Shown here: positions 12,840 to 24,227 of the stretch, piece by piece | Position numbering within the stretch: position 1 is the first letter of the stretch | How the letters are laid out: every line of letters starts with the position of its first letter | From: Homarus americanus | Lineage: Eukaryota > Arthropoda > Malacostraca > Decapoda > Nephropidae | Reading direction: 5' to 3' | NCBI RefSeq assembly: GCF_018991925.1 | Contig: NW_024754827.1 | Span: forward strand, 62,001 to 126,000 | Length of the DNA: 64,000 nt | Notes under the pieces: model-generated | Told to the model about the DNA's origin: nothing | Seen by the model: the letters and a program-made list of their open reading frames with translations, nothing else | Databases searched by the model: none | Program-made: the position numbers and the translations under genes

Positions 12840-13200
12840 AATAACGTTATCCTGGGTCAATCCTAAAGTCTCGTTAACCTAAAATCTGAATCACTTCCAG
12901 AATTACCTTTGGTTTAGAGTAGCCAAGGGAATTCTTTCCGTCACTCTCTTTTTTCCATCCCAGCTTTGACGTTACAAATTACAGTGATGTTTGGTGGAGT
13001 GGATTATGTATCAGTTATCAACGCCACGAATGCAATAATGCAACACGTGGAAGCCTTGACCTCTAAAAAATGGCTTCAATGTTAATTAAGTTTGTTGCTG
13101 ATTCACCTGACACAAAGAGAACCGTATAGTGATTTTGTTCTACTCTTCCATACGAGTTAAGGTTGTGGCTTCATCGTGACGACCTACAGCACCTTGGCAC
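12840..13200. other. Unique spacer
   Basis: Non-repetitive; nothing recognised. Confidence 0.5.
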
Positions 13201-13205
13201 TCAGG

Positions 13206-13655
13206 ATGATGACTGGTGATGGGTGTCTTACGGCAGGGTGATGACTGGTGATGAGTGTCTCAGGGCAGGGTGATGATTGGTGATGAGTGTCTTAGGGCAG
13301 GGTGATGACTGGTGATGAGTGTCTCAGGGCAGGGTGATGACTGGTGATGAGTGTCTTAGGGCAGGGTGATGACTGGTGATGAGTGTCTCAGGGCAGGGTG
13401 ATGACTGATGATGTGTCTCTCAGGGCAGGGTGATGATTGGTGATGAGTGTCTTAGGGCAGGGTGATGACTGGTGATGAGTGTCTCAGGGCAGGGTGATGA
13501 CTGGTGATGAGTGTCTTAGGGCAGGGTGATGACTGGTGATGAGTGTCTCAGGGCAGGGTGATGACTGATGATGTGTCTCTCAGGGCAGGGTGATGATTGG
13601 TGATGAGTGTCTTAGGGCAGGGTGATGACTGATGATGAATGTCTTAAGATAGTGA
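13206..13655. repeat. 32 bp minisatellite with 160 bp higher-order period
   Basis: The base unit starts GGGCAGGGTGATGACTGGTG and is 32 bp long. Variants alternate (CTTA and CTCA ends; GATTGG; a GATGATGTGTCTCT type). The block at 13261-13420 recurs apparently without change at 13421-13580 and starts again at 13581, so five 32 bp subunits form a 160 bp higher-order unit. Confidence 0.95.
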
Positions 13656-13729
13656 TGACTGATGAACAATAACCTGGTCGGGATAGTCATGTAGGGAATC
13701 GTCTCACTTATGAAAGGAAATAGTATGGT

Positions 13730-13836
13730 ATGTTATCTCTATCTATCTCTCTGTCACTGTCTCTTTGTTATTCTCTATCTCTGTCTTCCTCTGTTTCTCT
13801 CTATTGCTGTCTCTCTGCTGTTGTCTCTTTGTCTTT

Positions 13837-13901
<65 letters not shown>

Positions 13902-13950
13902 GGTATCTCTTTGTCTCCCTCTGTCTCTCTTTTTCTGTCTTTCTGTCTCT
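13730..13950. repeat. Pyrimidine tract with (CT)n core
   Basis: Degenerate CTCTGTCTCT words around a pure CT run at 13842-13898. Confidence 0.93.
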
Positions 13951-14308
13951 AACATTTTCCACTTTCGCTCCATAATCAAAACAAAACAAGTTGCTGTTGA
14001 CCGTCAAGTGTAATATTGGGATGAGAAATACGATTGAAAATGATAAAAATATGACGAGAGAATACAGAAATAAAATAAAAAAATACTAAGAACAAGACAC
14101 ACTTATCTTCCCCCTCTTCCTCCTCTTCTTTCTCCTTCACCTTCTCCTCCTCCAACTCTCCCTCGCTCCCCCTCCTCCTTCTCGCTTCAAGCAATACCAT
14201 GTTTACTTTCTTAGGGTCGCTTATACTCCACTTGATAACGCAACAGAAAACGAGTTAACACAAGGGATAACTATGCTATCTCAGTAGGTCAGTGTCAGAC
14301 GGGAAAAC

Positions 14309-14314
<6 letters not shown>

Positions 14315-14380
<66 letters not shown>
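14315..14380. repeat. (CT)n microsatellite
   Basis: Pure CT run of 66 bases. Confidence 0.98.
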
Positions 14381-14382
<2 letters not shown>

Positions 14383-14810
14383 TTACGTTGATGATACACA
14401 ACTTAAGGTAAAAATAAAAGACATTATTTAAGAACAAAATATTTGATTACACATTTCCTTCTCAAGATGTCACCCAGTCCTCAGTGTTTACGTGAGCAGC
14501 CTTCATGTTGGTCAGGTCAATAATAATGGTAATCTGACACGGTGATAATAAATGGACATACTCAGAGAGGAAGGGAATAAGTAAGAGATAGAAAGATGGA
14601 TAGAGAGGATTAGAACTAGAGAGAGAGAGAGAGAGAGACAGACAGAGACAAACCTCTCCTCCATGTACGCGTCGCAAGTGAATATGGATTCGGGAAGTGA
14701 ATTCTACCGCCAGAACATCAATATGGGAATAAAAATATGAGCCTGAGGTGAGTGTGGGGAGAGGAGGGACCTTTTATACTCTACTCCTCCTGTATACATT
14801 CACTTTGTAC

Positions 14811-14814
<4 letters not shown>

Positions 14815-14864
<50 letters not shown>
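14815..14864. repeat. (GT)n microsatellite
   Basis: Pure GT run of 50 bases. Confidence 0.98.
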
Positions 14865-14865
<1 letters not shown>

Positions 14866-15082
14866 TAGTGGTTCTCAGTAGTAAATATCCCAGACTTTTT
14901 TTTATTCTTTATTTTTAGTTCAGGTCATCATAGTCCGCCTTTGCTGATTTGACTGATGGATGTTGTTGTTGTTGTTTCCGAGAGTGAGGGATGATTTTTT
15001 TTTTTTATTATTGGTGGATTATTATTATTTTTTCATTAATTTTCGGACGATTTCTTTTTGTTGGTGTGATTTATATTACGGT

Positions 15083-15108
15083 TTGTCTGTCTGTCTGTCT
15101 GTCTGTCT
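15083..15108. repeat. (CTGT)n microsatellite
   Basis: Six tandem TGTC units, followed by about 290 bases of pyrimidine-rich sequence up to the next CT repeat. Confidence 0.92.
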
Positions 15109-15398
15109 TCTCTTCTCTTCCATTTTTCTCACCTTTTCACTTTCTCTTTTCCAACTCCCACTACAATCCCTTCTCTAATCCGTTCCCTCTCCAATCCTTG
15201 CAAATCTTTCCCTGCGTCACTAATCCTTTGGCATTTTTCTTTTATTTCTAACTCTCGTTGTTAATATTTTCCCTATCCGCGCTCTCTTTCCAGCCTTCAC
15301 CCTATTCCATCTTTATCAATCACTGTCCATCTCTCATTCGCATTAGTTTCCAATCTCCTCTCCCCCCCCAAATGCCTCTTCTTCCTAATCCCATCCAT

Positions 15399-15401
<3 letters not shown>

Positions 15402-15494
<93 letters not shown>
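15402..15494. repeat. (CT)n microsatellite, 93 bp
   Basis: CT run with one CATTC-type interruption near 15462. Confidence 0.98.
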
Positions 15495-15497
<3 letters not shown>

Positions 15498-15673
15498 CTC
15501 CCTTCCTGTCGTATGTGCTATATGTTTTTTCTTTTTCTTCCTCTTTTCCATCCAGTCTTAATTCTCTCTCTTCCATTTTCTGTTTCACTGTCACCCTTTC
15601 CATAAATCTCTGGCAATTTGTTTCTCACGTGTACTGTACTCGTTCTTTCCTTTCCACATTGTAATTCCTTTCC

Positions 15674-15712
<39 letters not shown>

Positions 15713-15745
15713 TTCTGTCTGTGTCTGTCTCTTCCTGTCTGTTTA
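15674..15745. repeat. (CTGT)n microsatellite
   Basis: Twelve or more CTGT units, degenerate at the right edge (TTTCTGTCTGTGTCTG). Confidence 0.95.
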
Positions 15746-15749
15746 TTTT

Positions 15750-17430
15750 ACTCTCGATACAACATCAACTATAGAATGTAACCTTTGCCATAAGGTTACA
15801 AAATATATATATTAATATCTTTCCCTTACTGTACAACTGCAGGCAAATTATTACCTAATCTCTTACGCCTGGTCATGAGAATATTAAAAAGTTTTGAGTA
15901 ATTTGTGTGTGGTGAATATATTTATAGTTTTACGCAATTTGTATTTAGGAAGGAAAAATACTCGTTCTTTTAAACCAGATTATGAAAATGTGTTAAATGG
16001 TTTTTCGTCTACAGTGAAAAAAAAACCAAAACAACAACAGGAATTTATAATTTGATATTTTACACCTGGTCGTGAAAGTATTAATAGTTTGTGTACAGTG
16101 TAATGTAACAGGGTACAAAATAATGTATTCTTTAAAATAATATTATGAAATTGTTAATAGTGTATTACATTAATTCTCTCGCAGATAAAAAAAAATAAGT
16201 ATATAAGGATTTAAACTTTGCACACACAGGAATATAAATATACATATTATTTTTACATAAACTTACTTCATACACACAAAAGGCTGCGAAAATCTTCAAA
16301 CTTTTATTATATACTTTTTACCTCTTGGGGAATATATTTTACTCCCGAGACTATCAATATATATACTTTTCCATCGTGTATATCGTCAACATAAGAGATG
16401 TAATTTATTAAAGGAACATGCTGAATAATGTATCTTTTTTTGGGGGGGGGAGGGGAGGGTTTACCTGGAGTAACCTTGAATTTCCCCTACATGGTTATTG
16501 AGAGAGAGAGAGAGAGAGAGAATGACTTAATACATTATTGTTCATACACAAGATTAAAAAAAAATAGTTTGTTCAAATTGTGTTCCTCTAAAAAAGAAAA
16601 AAAGATATTTATGGTATTATTCTTTAGGACGAGATTGTAAGTCTGTCTGTCTATCTGTCTATCTGTCTGATGGAAAAACACCTCATAATTTTACATCCAA
16701 ACAACGATAATTTCTGAGTACTTTCGGCCTCCAGAAAAAAAAAAACAATATCCCGAAATCTTTTTTTTTTTGCTCGTGTATTAATATTTTTGGCATAACT
16801 TCAAATCTCATATAAGATAAAAAAAAATATACATAAAATTGTAATATTAAAATTAGTATATGAACATTTTATTCCCACTGCTAAAAGGTTTCTTATAGAT
16901 AATACAAAAAGCAATATATTTTCAGTACTCTTTAAATTTCGTTAAAAAAAATCTAGTTCCTATTCCAAACTCATCGTAAGTTAAGTTTTCCCTAAGGTAT
17001 TAACAAAAAAAAATAAAGAATCGTAAATTTTAAGATTAGTTTTGAGATTTTAAAATGGGTCACTTACAGACGTTCTGAGATATACAGTTCAGATAATATC
17101 TAGCACATGTGATTTTTTTGACCATCTACACCTGTCACATGTAACTAAATACACTATCTACCTTCCCTAAAGCTGTTACTTCCTCGACCACCTGAAATGC
17201 TTAATAATAATAATAATAATAATAATAAAAATAGACAAAACTCACATTCACCTGAGGCCTATTTTAATTAAAGTGCCCCACACCTGTACCTGGAGACGTA
17301 GGGTATACTAGTACAGGTAAGGGGCGGTCAGATTAAAACCTGTTCTTCTAACTCAACATTGTTTAGGAAGAATATTACTCAGGATAGTGAAGTCCCAGAT
17401 AATACTGACGAAGAGCTGCAAGGTAGACTT
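15750..17430. other. AT-rich spacer
   Basis: About 1.7 kb rich in poly-A and poly-T runs. A small GA repeat lies at about 16500-16521, CTGT/CTAT units at about 16640-16670 and an AAT repeat at about 17204-17227. No gene recognised. Confidence 0.55.
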
Positions 17431-17433
17431 TTT

Positions 17434-17560
17434 CACAGGTATTAACAAGGTATTTACAGGTATTAACAAGGTATTTATAGGTATTAACAAGGTATTTACA
17501 GGTATTAACAAGGTATTTATAGGTATTAACAAGGTATTTATAGGTATTAACAAGGTAAAC
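17434..17560. repeat. 21 bp tandem repeat
   Basis: About six copies of AGGTATTAACAAGGTATTTA plus one base, with C/T variation. The 21 bp length equals seven codons, so the minus strand reads as a regular seven-residue repeat; not a gene. Confidence 0.94.
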
Positions 17561-17564
17561 TAGA

Positions 17565-18325
17565 GTTAGTTAAATATTAAAGGTGAATCAACAGGTAATT
17601 GGAAATACAACACAAAGCTTTCGAGACGGTGGTGGAAAATATCATCTGATTAACTATTTAGACAGGACTAAAAGCCTTCTGGACAGGTACTGACAGGATA
17701 AAGCTTCAGATCAAACATTAGACAGGAGTTAGACAGATATATTCAGTTGGATTTAAGATTTTGAAAATATGTGAAAAAAAGAGAGAAAATTTCATTGTTT
17801 TCCCAGCCTGCAAAACACGATTGAGCGTCTAATGATGACTCAGATAATTATTTATGTTTTTTTAATATATAAAGTTAATATTAATTTAGGTTTTAATGCT
17901 ATTGTTAGTTATTGTTAAGTTTAATTTTGTTATTAGTTTTATTATTTCTATTATTATTATTATTATTCGTATATTTAGTATCATCATCATTATCCTCAAT
18001 CATCATCATCATCATCATCATTTACATCACACCACCACCCAGAACCACTTAAGTATAATATGAGACATAGATAAAAGACACATTTTCCCCTGATGGCACT
18101 TGCTACACTTTGGCCGGGAGTCAAGGCGTGAGAGTGCATACATTACCCAACTTTTAGATACTGAAGCAATTATATAGACCAAAAACTACTGCCATGCTTT
18201 TGTAGTTTCCACGGACGCTTGTAAAACAGTATAGAGTGTTCATTTACATTTTGTTTACATAAATTCAATTTCAAAATGTAAATAATTGTTCTTTAGTTTT
18301 TTTTTACATAGAGTACAAAGTAATT
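17565..18325. other. AT-rich spacer
   Basis: Contains short ATT (about 17950) and CAT (about 18000-18021) trinucleotide runs. Otherwise unremarkable. Confidence 0.5.
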
Positions 18326-18329
18326 AATA

Positions 18330-18965
18330 TCACTTGCCTTACATTTTCAATATTTACAGATTTACAAAGATAATGTTTTCATTTACACTAGCAAATTATT
18401 TTCAGTATATAGATAAATTTACAACTTACAATATCTATGTACTGTATTTTTAAAGGATAGGTCAATTTACATCAGCAATTTCAATATCCATTTCATTTAG
18501 ACTAGTAATCCATTTCCACTCTCGATATCACCCCTTTAGACCTGCAATATTATCAACTTCTCATTGACACTGATAAGACCGGTTTATTTACGCGTGTAGG
18601 ATAATCATTTTAGTATCAATTGCAATATCATCCGTTTACACTTACAGTATCAATTGGTTTACACTTTGATATCAGTTCGTTTGATTTCAATATTCATCAC
18701 ATTTACACTTGCAATATATTTTTTTTAAGCTTAGAACATTTACTTATTTAAGGTTGCATTATCAATATGTTTACACTTGATTGCAATAAAAATCCATTTA
18801 CACTTGCAATATCGATCCATTTACACTTGCAATATCGATCCATTTACCCTTGCAATATCAATCCTTATACACTTGCAATATCGATCTATTTACACTTTCA
18901 ATAACAACCCATTTACACTTGCAATATCAATCCATTTACATTTGCAATATTAATCTTTTTTGGAC
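18330..18965. repeat. Degenerate 23-24 bp tandem array
   Basis: Imperfect units with the core CCATTTACACTTGCAATATC, clearest at 18780-18960 and progressively mutated to the left. This looks like an old tandem array decayed by point mutation. Related TTGCAATAT words continue to about 19200. Confidence 0.85.
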
Positions 18966-18999
18966 TTCACACCTGTACCTTTACCCCATTACCGCTTGC

Positions 19000-19560
19000 A
19001 ATATTATATAACCTCGACAAAAATTATTCAAAATATTGCCGAATTCTGAAAAAGGTTCCCCCTTAAGCAACACCACTAGAGTATGAAGGGCGACATCTGC
19101 CGTCACTCCCACCTGCAATATCTACGAAGGAGCCAAACTTACTCTTGCAATGATTGGCACCCAGCTTGTTGCAATATTAACCCCAGTGTGAGCGGCTCCC
19201 TCTTGCAACTCAAGCTGTGGATTCACTTCTCTCTGGCTCTGATTGTGGTAGTTATTGTGGGATTGTTGTTGTGGTTATGTGATTGTGGTTGTCGTGCGGT
19301 TATGGTTGTTATTTAGATGTGGTTGTAGTTTTTCTGTGATTTGTGACTGTGGTTGTTATTAAGCTGTGGTTAAAGTTGTATTTTTGTGTGATTGTGATTA
19401 TACTTGTAGCTGCTAGTTGTGGTTATGATTGTGTCTGTTATTTGGTTGTAGGTATTAAAGTACATATGACTGTTGATTACACATACACATCTACACTCAG
19501 GTGATACAACCCGTAGTTTATATATCACACTAAGATAAGAATGAGGGCTCTCTTCAAGAA
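19000..19560. other. Spacer with GT/TTG-rich right half
   Basis: From about 19240 the sequence is rich in TTGTGGTTGT words. No gene recognised. Confidence 0.5.
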
Positions 19561-19564
19561 CCTT

Positions 19565-19566
<2 letters not shown>

Positions 19567-19604
<38 letters not shown>
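19567..19604. repeat. (CT)n microsatellite
   Basis: Pure CT run of 38 bases. Confidence 0.97.
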
Positions 19605-19608
<4 letters not shown>

Positions 19609-19859
19609 GCGATCAATAAACTCACTAAAAAAATCATCAGAGTGGTCGGTGCTGGGAAGGTGAGTTGAGGACACCTGTCTTCTGATTGTCACCTCCGTCT
19701 CATGCCACTCAAAGATGCGGGATTGGCCCTTCATCTTAAACTGGGAGATGATTTGGGAGAGAGAGAGACAGACAGATACCAGTCCTGCCGAGTGTGAACG
19801 TAGGGCTTAGCCAGAATACACCAGGGGTCTAAATACCTAGGCCCCCCTCCTCCCCTCCA

Positions 19860-19861
<2 letters not shown>

Positions 19862-19902
<41 letters not shown>
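19862..19902. repeat. (AG)n microsatellite
   Basis: Pure AG run of 41 bases, about 260 bases from the CT run at 19567 and so in inverted orientation to it. Confidence 0.97.
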
Positions 19903-19904
<2 letters not shown>

Positions 19905-19939
19905 AAACTAATCTCATAACTAACCCATGTTATATATCA

Positions 19940-20112
19940 CCCAACTCTCCTCTCCTCCCTCCTCCTCACCCATTTTTATCATCCTCTCCACAACTCTCCC
20001 TCTCTCCCTCTCTTTCTGTCTACCTCTTTTGCTCTCTACCTCCTTCTCCCTCTCCTTTCTTCCCACTTCACAGCTCTTCTTTAACTCTCTCTCTCTCTCT
20101 CTCTCTCTCTCT
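19940..20112. repeat. Pyrimidine-rich tract ending in (CT)n
   Basis: TCC, CTCTC and TTCTC words with a clean CT run at 20083-20112. Confidence 0.9.
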
Positions 20113-20765
20113 TCATCTCATTTAATAGTATTTCACGTCCAATCTACCTGAACAAATATTTATGAAAATTATGAAAAAAAAAAAAATTGAGTTATATCGT
20201 TCATGATTTAGGCAGAGGAAAGGACCCAATCCAATGACTCATCTAGTATCGATTTTTTTCATTAATTTTCGTGTGTCCTAAATTCATACTCGGAATAAAT
20301 CGGTTGTGAAAATAAATTACTTGTGCTTTGAAAGTATTATGTAATAAATAAAATGTATAATGGCTATGTATATGGATAAAAATGTATAAAATGAATATGT
20401 ATACTATTGTTATTTGTGTATGAGTAGAGAGTATAATTATATTAATTTATTTTCCTTACTATGTTTTATAGAAGCATTTCAAAACTGACTCAAAAGATTC
20501 GAAATTTCTGTCTCGTTTCCTGGTCGAATCGTCAACTACAAGTAATTAATTACCCAGAAATTAAAAAAAAATATTCAACTACGATAATATAACAGAGGCA
20601 TAGAACACCTTTACTCTTGTCACCTGTAGAGTTTCAACCAATGAAAACCTCGAAACAAAATATTATCATTGCTTTCCTGAATCAGTTCGGAGCTTCGAGA
20701 AGATGATTTGGTAGAGATGAAATGATGTAATATTAATGGGAATATTACCGTAAAACAATCTTTTT
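20113..20765. other. AT-rich spacer
   Basis: No arrays and no coding signal. Confidence 0.5.
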
Positions 20766-20767
20766 CA

Positions 20768-20829
20768 GGTTAGGTTAGGTTAGGTTAGGTTAGGTTAGGT
20801 TAGGTTAGGTTTTAGTTAGGTTAGGTTGG
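20768..20829. repeat. Interstitial telomere-type array (TTAGG)n
   Basis: About twelve GGTTA units with one TTTAG variant. G-rich strand on plus. Confidence 0.93.
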
Positions 20830-20833
20830 GGTA

Positions 20834-21250
20834 AACACACACACACACACACACACACCTGATAACTACAGTGGGTGATGCGGCAGTAATGATGCAATGT
20901 GAAGGGGGAGGGGGTGTGGGTTGGTGGGGTGGGTGGAGGTGGGTGAGTGGTGGTGTGTCGTGGAGTGGGTGGTCAGTGGGTGGTCGTGGGTGGTAGTGGG
21001 TGGTGTGGGTGGTGGTAGTGGTGTTGAGGGTGGCATTGTGGGTGAGAGTGAGTTGTGGGTGGATGAGTGTGGGTGTAGGTGGGTGGTAGTGGAGTGGGTG
21101 AGTGAGTTGGTGGGGTGGATGAGTGGGTGGCGTGAGTGTGGGTTCTTAGTGATTGAGTGCGTGGGTGCAGTGGTGGTTAAATGTAGGTGGTAATAGGTGG
21201 GCAAGGGGTTGAGGGTGGCAACACGCGTGGGTGGGTGGCTGGGTGGTTAG
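20834..21250. repeat. (AC)n then G/T-rich GGGTGGT tract
   Basis: A 25-base AC run (20834-20858), then from about 20905 a 350-base tract of GGGTGG, GTGGGT and GAGTG words with many G triplets on plus. The open frames across it are W/V/G or T/P/H-rich artefacts. Confidence 0.88.
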
Positions 21251-21324
21251 GTAGGGTCATTATCATATAGGATATCAAGACAAGACAATGTGGTAAGACA
21301 TGATAAAATTAGTAGAATAAATTA

Positions 21325-21325
<1 letters not shown>

Positions 21326-21391
<66 letters not shown>
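21326..21391. repeat. (CT)n microsatellite
   Basis: CT run with one CCT interruption. Confidence 0.97.
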
Positions 21392-21393
<2 letters not shown>

Positions 21394-21452
21394 GTTCCTC
21401 CTCTTTCGTTGTTTAACTTTTCCTGATCATTCCTCCCGCTTTCTCCTCCTTA

Positions 21453-21625
21453 CAAGAACAAGAAGAACAAGAACAAGAACAACAAGAACAAGAACAACAA
21501 GAACAACAAGAACAAGAACAAGAAAAAAAGGAACAACAACAAGAACAAGAACAAGACCAAGAAGAAAAAGAACAAGAAAAAGAACAACAATAAGAACAAG
21601 AACAAGAAGAACAAGAAGAAGGAAT
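21453..21625. repeat. (AAGAAC)n-type repeat
   Basis: Irregular alternation of AAGAAC, AACAAC, AAGAAG and AAGAAA triplet pairs. A plus frame stays open giving R/T runs; not a gene. Confidence 0.93.
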
Positions 21626-21854
21626 AAATTAACGAGACTAATATGTGTTATGGTAAATACATCAACACGATATCAAATGAAATAAAATAACACACAAGAC
21701 AAGAGGTAACGAACCTACCATTATTTACTTTTTTTTTTAGTCTAAACCAAATACGTGCATCAGCGTTATGTTTACACAGGACGCACGTAAATATAAATTT
21801 GCATAGAGTGTATTCCAGTATTATATATGATATTCTTATGTCCTGTGTATAAAT

Positions 21855-21927
21855 CTCTGTGTGTGTGTGTGTGTGTGTGTATTTATAAATGTGTATGTGT
21901 ATATGTTTGTGTGTGTATGTGCTTGTG

Positions 21928-21965
<38 letters not shown>
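21855..21965. repeat. Interrupted (GT)n/(TATG)n microsatellite
   Basis: GT runs at about 21858-21880 and 21936-21965 with ATGTGTAT interruptions between. Confidence 0.93.
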
Positions 21966-21966
<1 letters not shown>

Positions 21967-21969
21967 GTG

Positions 21970-22285
21970 TTTTTGCGTCTATGTGCACAAAAATATGCGT
22001 ATCAATAAAAAAAACTGAATGAATCTACATTGCATATACTCTTAAGAAATGACTAATGTATGTTGAATGAGTTGCAACATTCACCAAAATATAAATAAAT
22101 CATAAATAATTTCAACATCTGTCATTACCATAATCATTCATCCAGGCTTAACCTTCTCTGATGTTTTTAATTTGACAAACATTAAACATTCATCAACATT
22201 GTGTGAATGTTTACGTGGTTGTGATAGGAATGCAACACACGGACGGAAAAAGGACATTACATACGCATGTGTGCCCTTTGTTGCC
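21970..22285. other. Spacer
   Basis: AT-rich, nothing recognised. Confidence 0.5.
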
Positions 22286-22287
22286 TA

Positions 22288-22412
22288 GGAGGACAGATGG
22301 GAGGACAGGTAGCAGGAGAGGTAAGAGGACAGGTGGCAGGAGAGGTAGGAGGACAGTAGCAAGAGAGGTAGGAGGACAGGTGGCAGGAGAGGTAGGAGGA
22401 CAGGTGGCAGGT
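22288..22412. repeat. 22 bp tandem repeat
   Basis: About five imperfect copies of a unit reading GGAGGACAGGTGGCAGGAGA plus two bases. Confidence 0.92.
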
Positions 22413-22524
22413 AGAAGGACAAATCTTAATCTGTATTTTCATCGACGTCGAAACATAATAAATAATACAATCCTGCCTCTACCAAGTTACCGTGTGAACG
22501 AGGCCAGGTGGTCAGCTGGTACCG

Positions 22525-22625
22525 AAGAGAGGCATTACGTACTGGAAGAGATATTACGTACCTGTAGGGCCATTACGTACCTATAGAGGCATTACGTTCA
22601 TGTAGAGAATCAGTACATACCTGTG
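22525..22625. repeat. Short ATTACGTACCTGTAG tandem repeat
   Basis: Four or five imperfect copies of a roughly 23-26 bp unit containing CATTACGTACCTGTAGAG. Confidence 0.85.
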
Positions 22626-22711
22626 GAAAGAGAGAGAGAAGGTTTAGTACACAAGACTCATGTTAACAAACTTGGAATTATGAGGAGAAATAATGTGTAC
22701 CTTGACACAAT

Positions 22712-22781
22712 GGTTAAGTTAGGTTGGGTAAGGTTAGGTTAGGTTAGGTTAGAATGTAAATATTTGGATCATTCTTTTAAG

Positions 22782-22818
<37 letters not shown>
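22712..22818. repeat. (TTAGG)n array and (GT)n microsatellite
   Basis: GGTTA units with variants at about 22712-22752 (G-rich strand on plus), then 34 unique bases, then GT at 22786-22818. Confidence 0.92.
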
Positions 22819-22819
<1 letters not shown>

Positions 22820-22834
22820 CAAATATCCTCACTG

Positions 22835-22970
22835 AGAGAAGGAGAGGCGAGGTGAAGAGGGTGAGGAAGGGAAGGTGAGGAGGAAAGGGACAGGAGAAGA
22901 GGGTAAGGGAGAGGAGATTGTGATGCGAGGAACAAAGGGGAGGTGAGGAAAAAAAGAAGGGGGAAGGGAG
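22835..22970. repeat. Purine-rich tract
   Basis: AGGGGAGAGG, GGTGAGG and GAGAAG words on plus. Low complexity, immediately beyond the 3' end of the LINE ORF. Confidence 0.75.
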
Positions 22971-22978
22971 TATGACGA

Positions 22979-23764
22979 TCATCCAGCTATGATACAATGG
23001 TATGAGTTATTAGGGATGTCACGTGACCTAAGTTGGTAAGTTTTAAGGTGACTAAAGAGGCCGATACGGGACCGGCAGGGGGCAGCGTGTTTCCGGCGTT
23101 GGCGCTTGTCTGCCTCGGTATGCAGTCGGGCTAACTCGAAAGTATTGACACCTTCTCGTGTGGTGCTCCTCCAAGCGTTACGGTATGGAGTAATCGTCTC
23201 CCAGGTGAGGGGGTCGATTTGGCACTTTTTCAGGTTTGTCTTAAGACTGTCCTTATACCTTTTCAGTTGCCCGCCAGCGTTACGTTTACTATTCTCTAGG
23301 TAACTGTAAAGTAGCTGCTTTGGCAGTCTACTGTCGTCCATGCGGGTAACATGGCCAGTCCAACATAGTTCTTCATGGATAATGGTGACCTCGATGCTCC
23401 TACAGTTGATGTCAGCAAGAATCCTGGCATTTGTTCTCTTGTCTTTCCAGCTAACTCGGAGGATGGAACGTAGACTACGTTGGTGAAAGTTGTCAAGTGC
23501 CTTGAGGTGCCTCCTGTATGTGACCCATGTCTCGCTGCCATATAGCAGGGTGGGGAGGACCACTGCTCGATATACGTGTAACTTTGTAGATAATTTCATT
23601 TCCCTACACCTGAAGACACGGGTACGGAGTCTGCCAAAGGCTTGAGATGCACATCTGATCCGATGTTGAATCTCTTTATCGATGTCCGCGGTGGTGGACA
23701 GGTGGGAGCCGAGGAACTGAAAGTGGGTAACATTAGAGAGGGTAGTACCGTTAACCTGGGTGAA
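22979..23764 (-). mobile_element. LINE fragment: 3' end of a reverse-transcriptase ORF
   Basis: An open minus-strand frame of about 260 codons. The first Met is at 23599, but the same frame runs upstream to about 23764 with recognisable protein, so the true ORF is 5'-truncated rather than starting there. Visible features: QFLGSHLSTTADIDKEIQHR (about 23640-23720), then LYGSETW, RTNARILADINCRSI, ELCWTGHVTRMDD and GGQLKRYKDSLKTNLKKC, ending with SRIGLFSHL near the stop. This is the thumb and C-terminal tail of a non-LTR retrotransposon polymerase; the catalytic palm with its YADD-type motif is missing. Similar tails occur in RTE-like and related animal LINEs; I cannot fix the clade. No internal stop or frameshift, so it is fairly young. 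Its 5' edge abuts a GAA microsatellite, consistent with truncated target-primed insertion. Confidence 0.88.
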
Positions 23765-23975
23765 GAAAAAAGAAAAAAGAAAAAGAAATAAGAAGAAAGA
23801 AGATGAAAGAAGACGAAGAAGAAAGAAGAAGAAGAAGAAAGAAGAAGAAGGAAGAAGAAGAAAGAAGAAGGAAGAAGAAGAAAGAAAAAGAAAGAAGAAA
23901 GAAGAAGAAAGAAGAAGAAAAGAAAGAAGAAAAAGAAAGAAGGAAAAAGAAGAAAGAAGAAGAAAGAAGATAGGG
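23764..23975. repeat. (GAA)n/(GAAA)n purine microsatellite
   Basis: About 210 bases of only G and A on plus: AAAGAAG, GAAGAA and AGAAAGAA words. It abuts the truncated 5' end of the LINE fragment. Confidence 0.96.
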
Positions 23976-24099
23976 ATAATAAGATAATCAACTGATAATT
24001 ATTTATACTTATACTCTTTATCAAATGTATTAGTCTGTATTAGTGATGTAACCAGGTGTTAGTAAATAAATATTAGAATCTTGCCACGATTAAATTTTT

Positions 24100-24195
24100 T
24101 TTTTTAGGGGAGGGGAGGGGAGGGGAGGGAGGGGGAGGGGGAGGGGAGGGGGAAGGGAGGGGGGAGGGGGGAGAGGGAGAGGGAGAGGGCAGGGG
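24100..24195. repeat. G-rich (AGGGG)n tract
   Basis: Follows a T run. Tandem AGGGG, AGGGGG and AGGG units, then GAGAGG. More than ten G runs of length 3-6 with one-base spacers on plus, a strong formal G-quadruplex pattern. Confidence 0.95.
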
Positions 24196-24227
24196 ACGTT
24201 CAGCAGGATCGTCGGTGTTTTACTCAA

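Noticed and set aside
13206..13655. CRISPR-like regular repeat
   Set aside because: Units are contiguous with no unique spacers and the DNA is eukaryotic.
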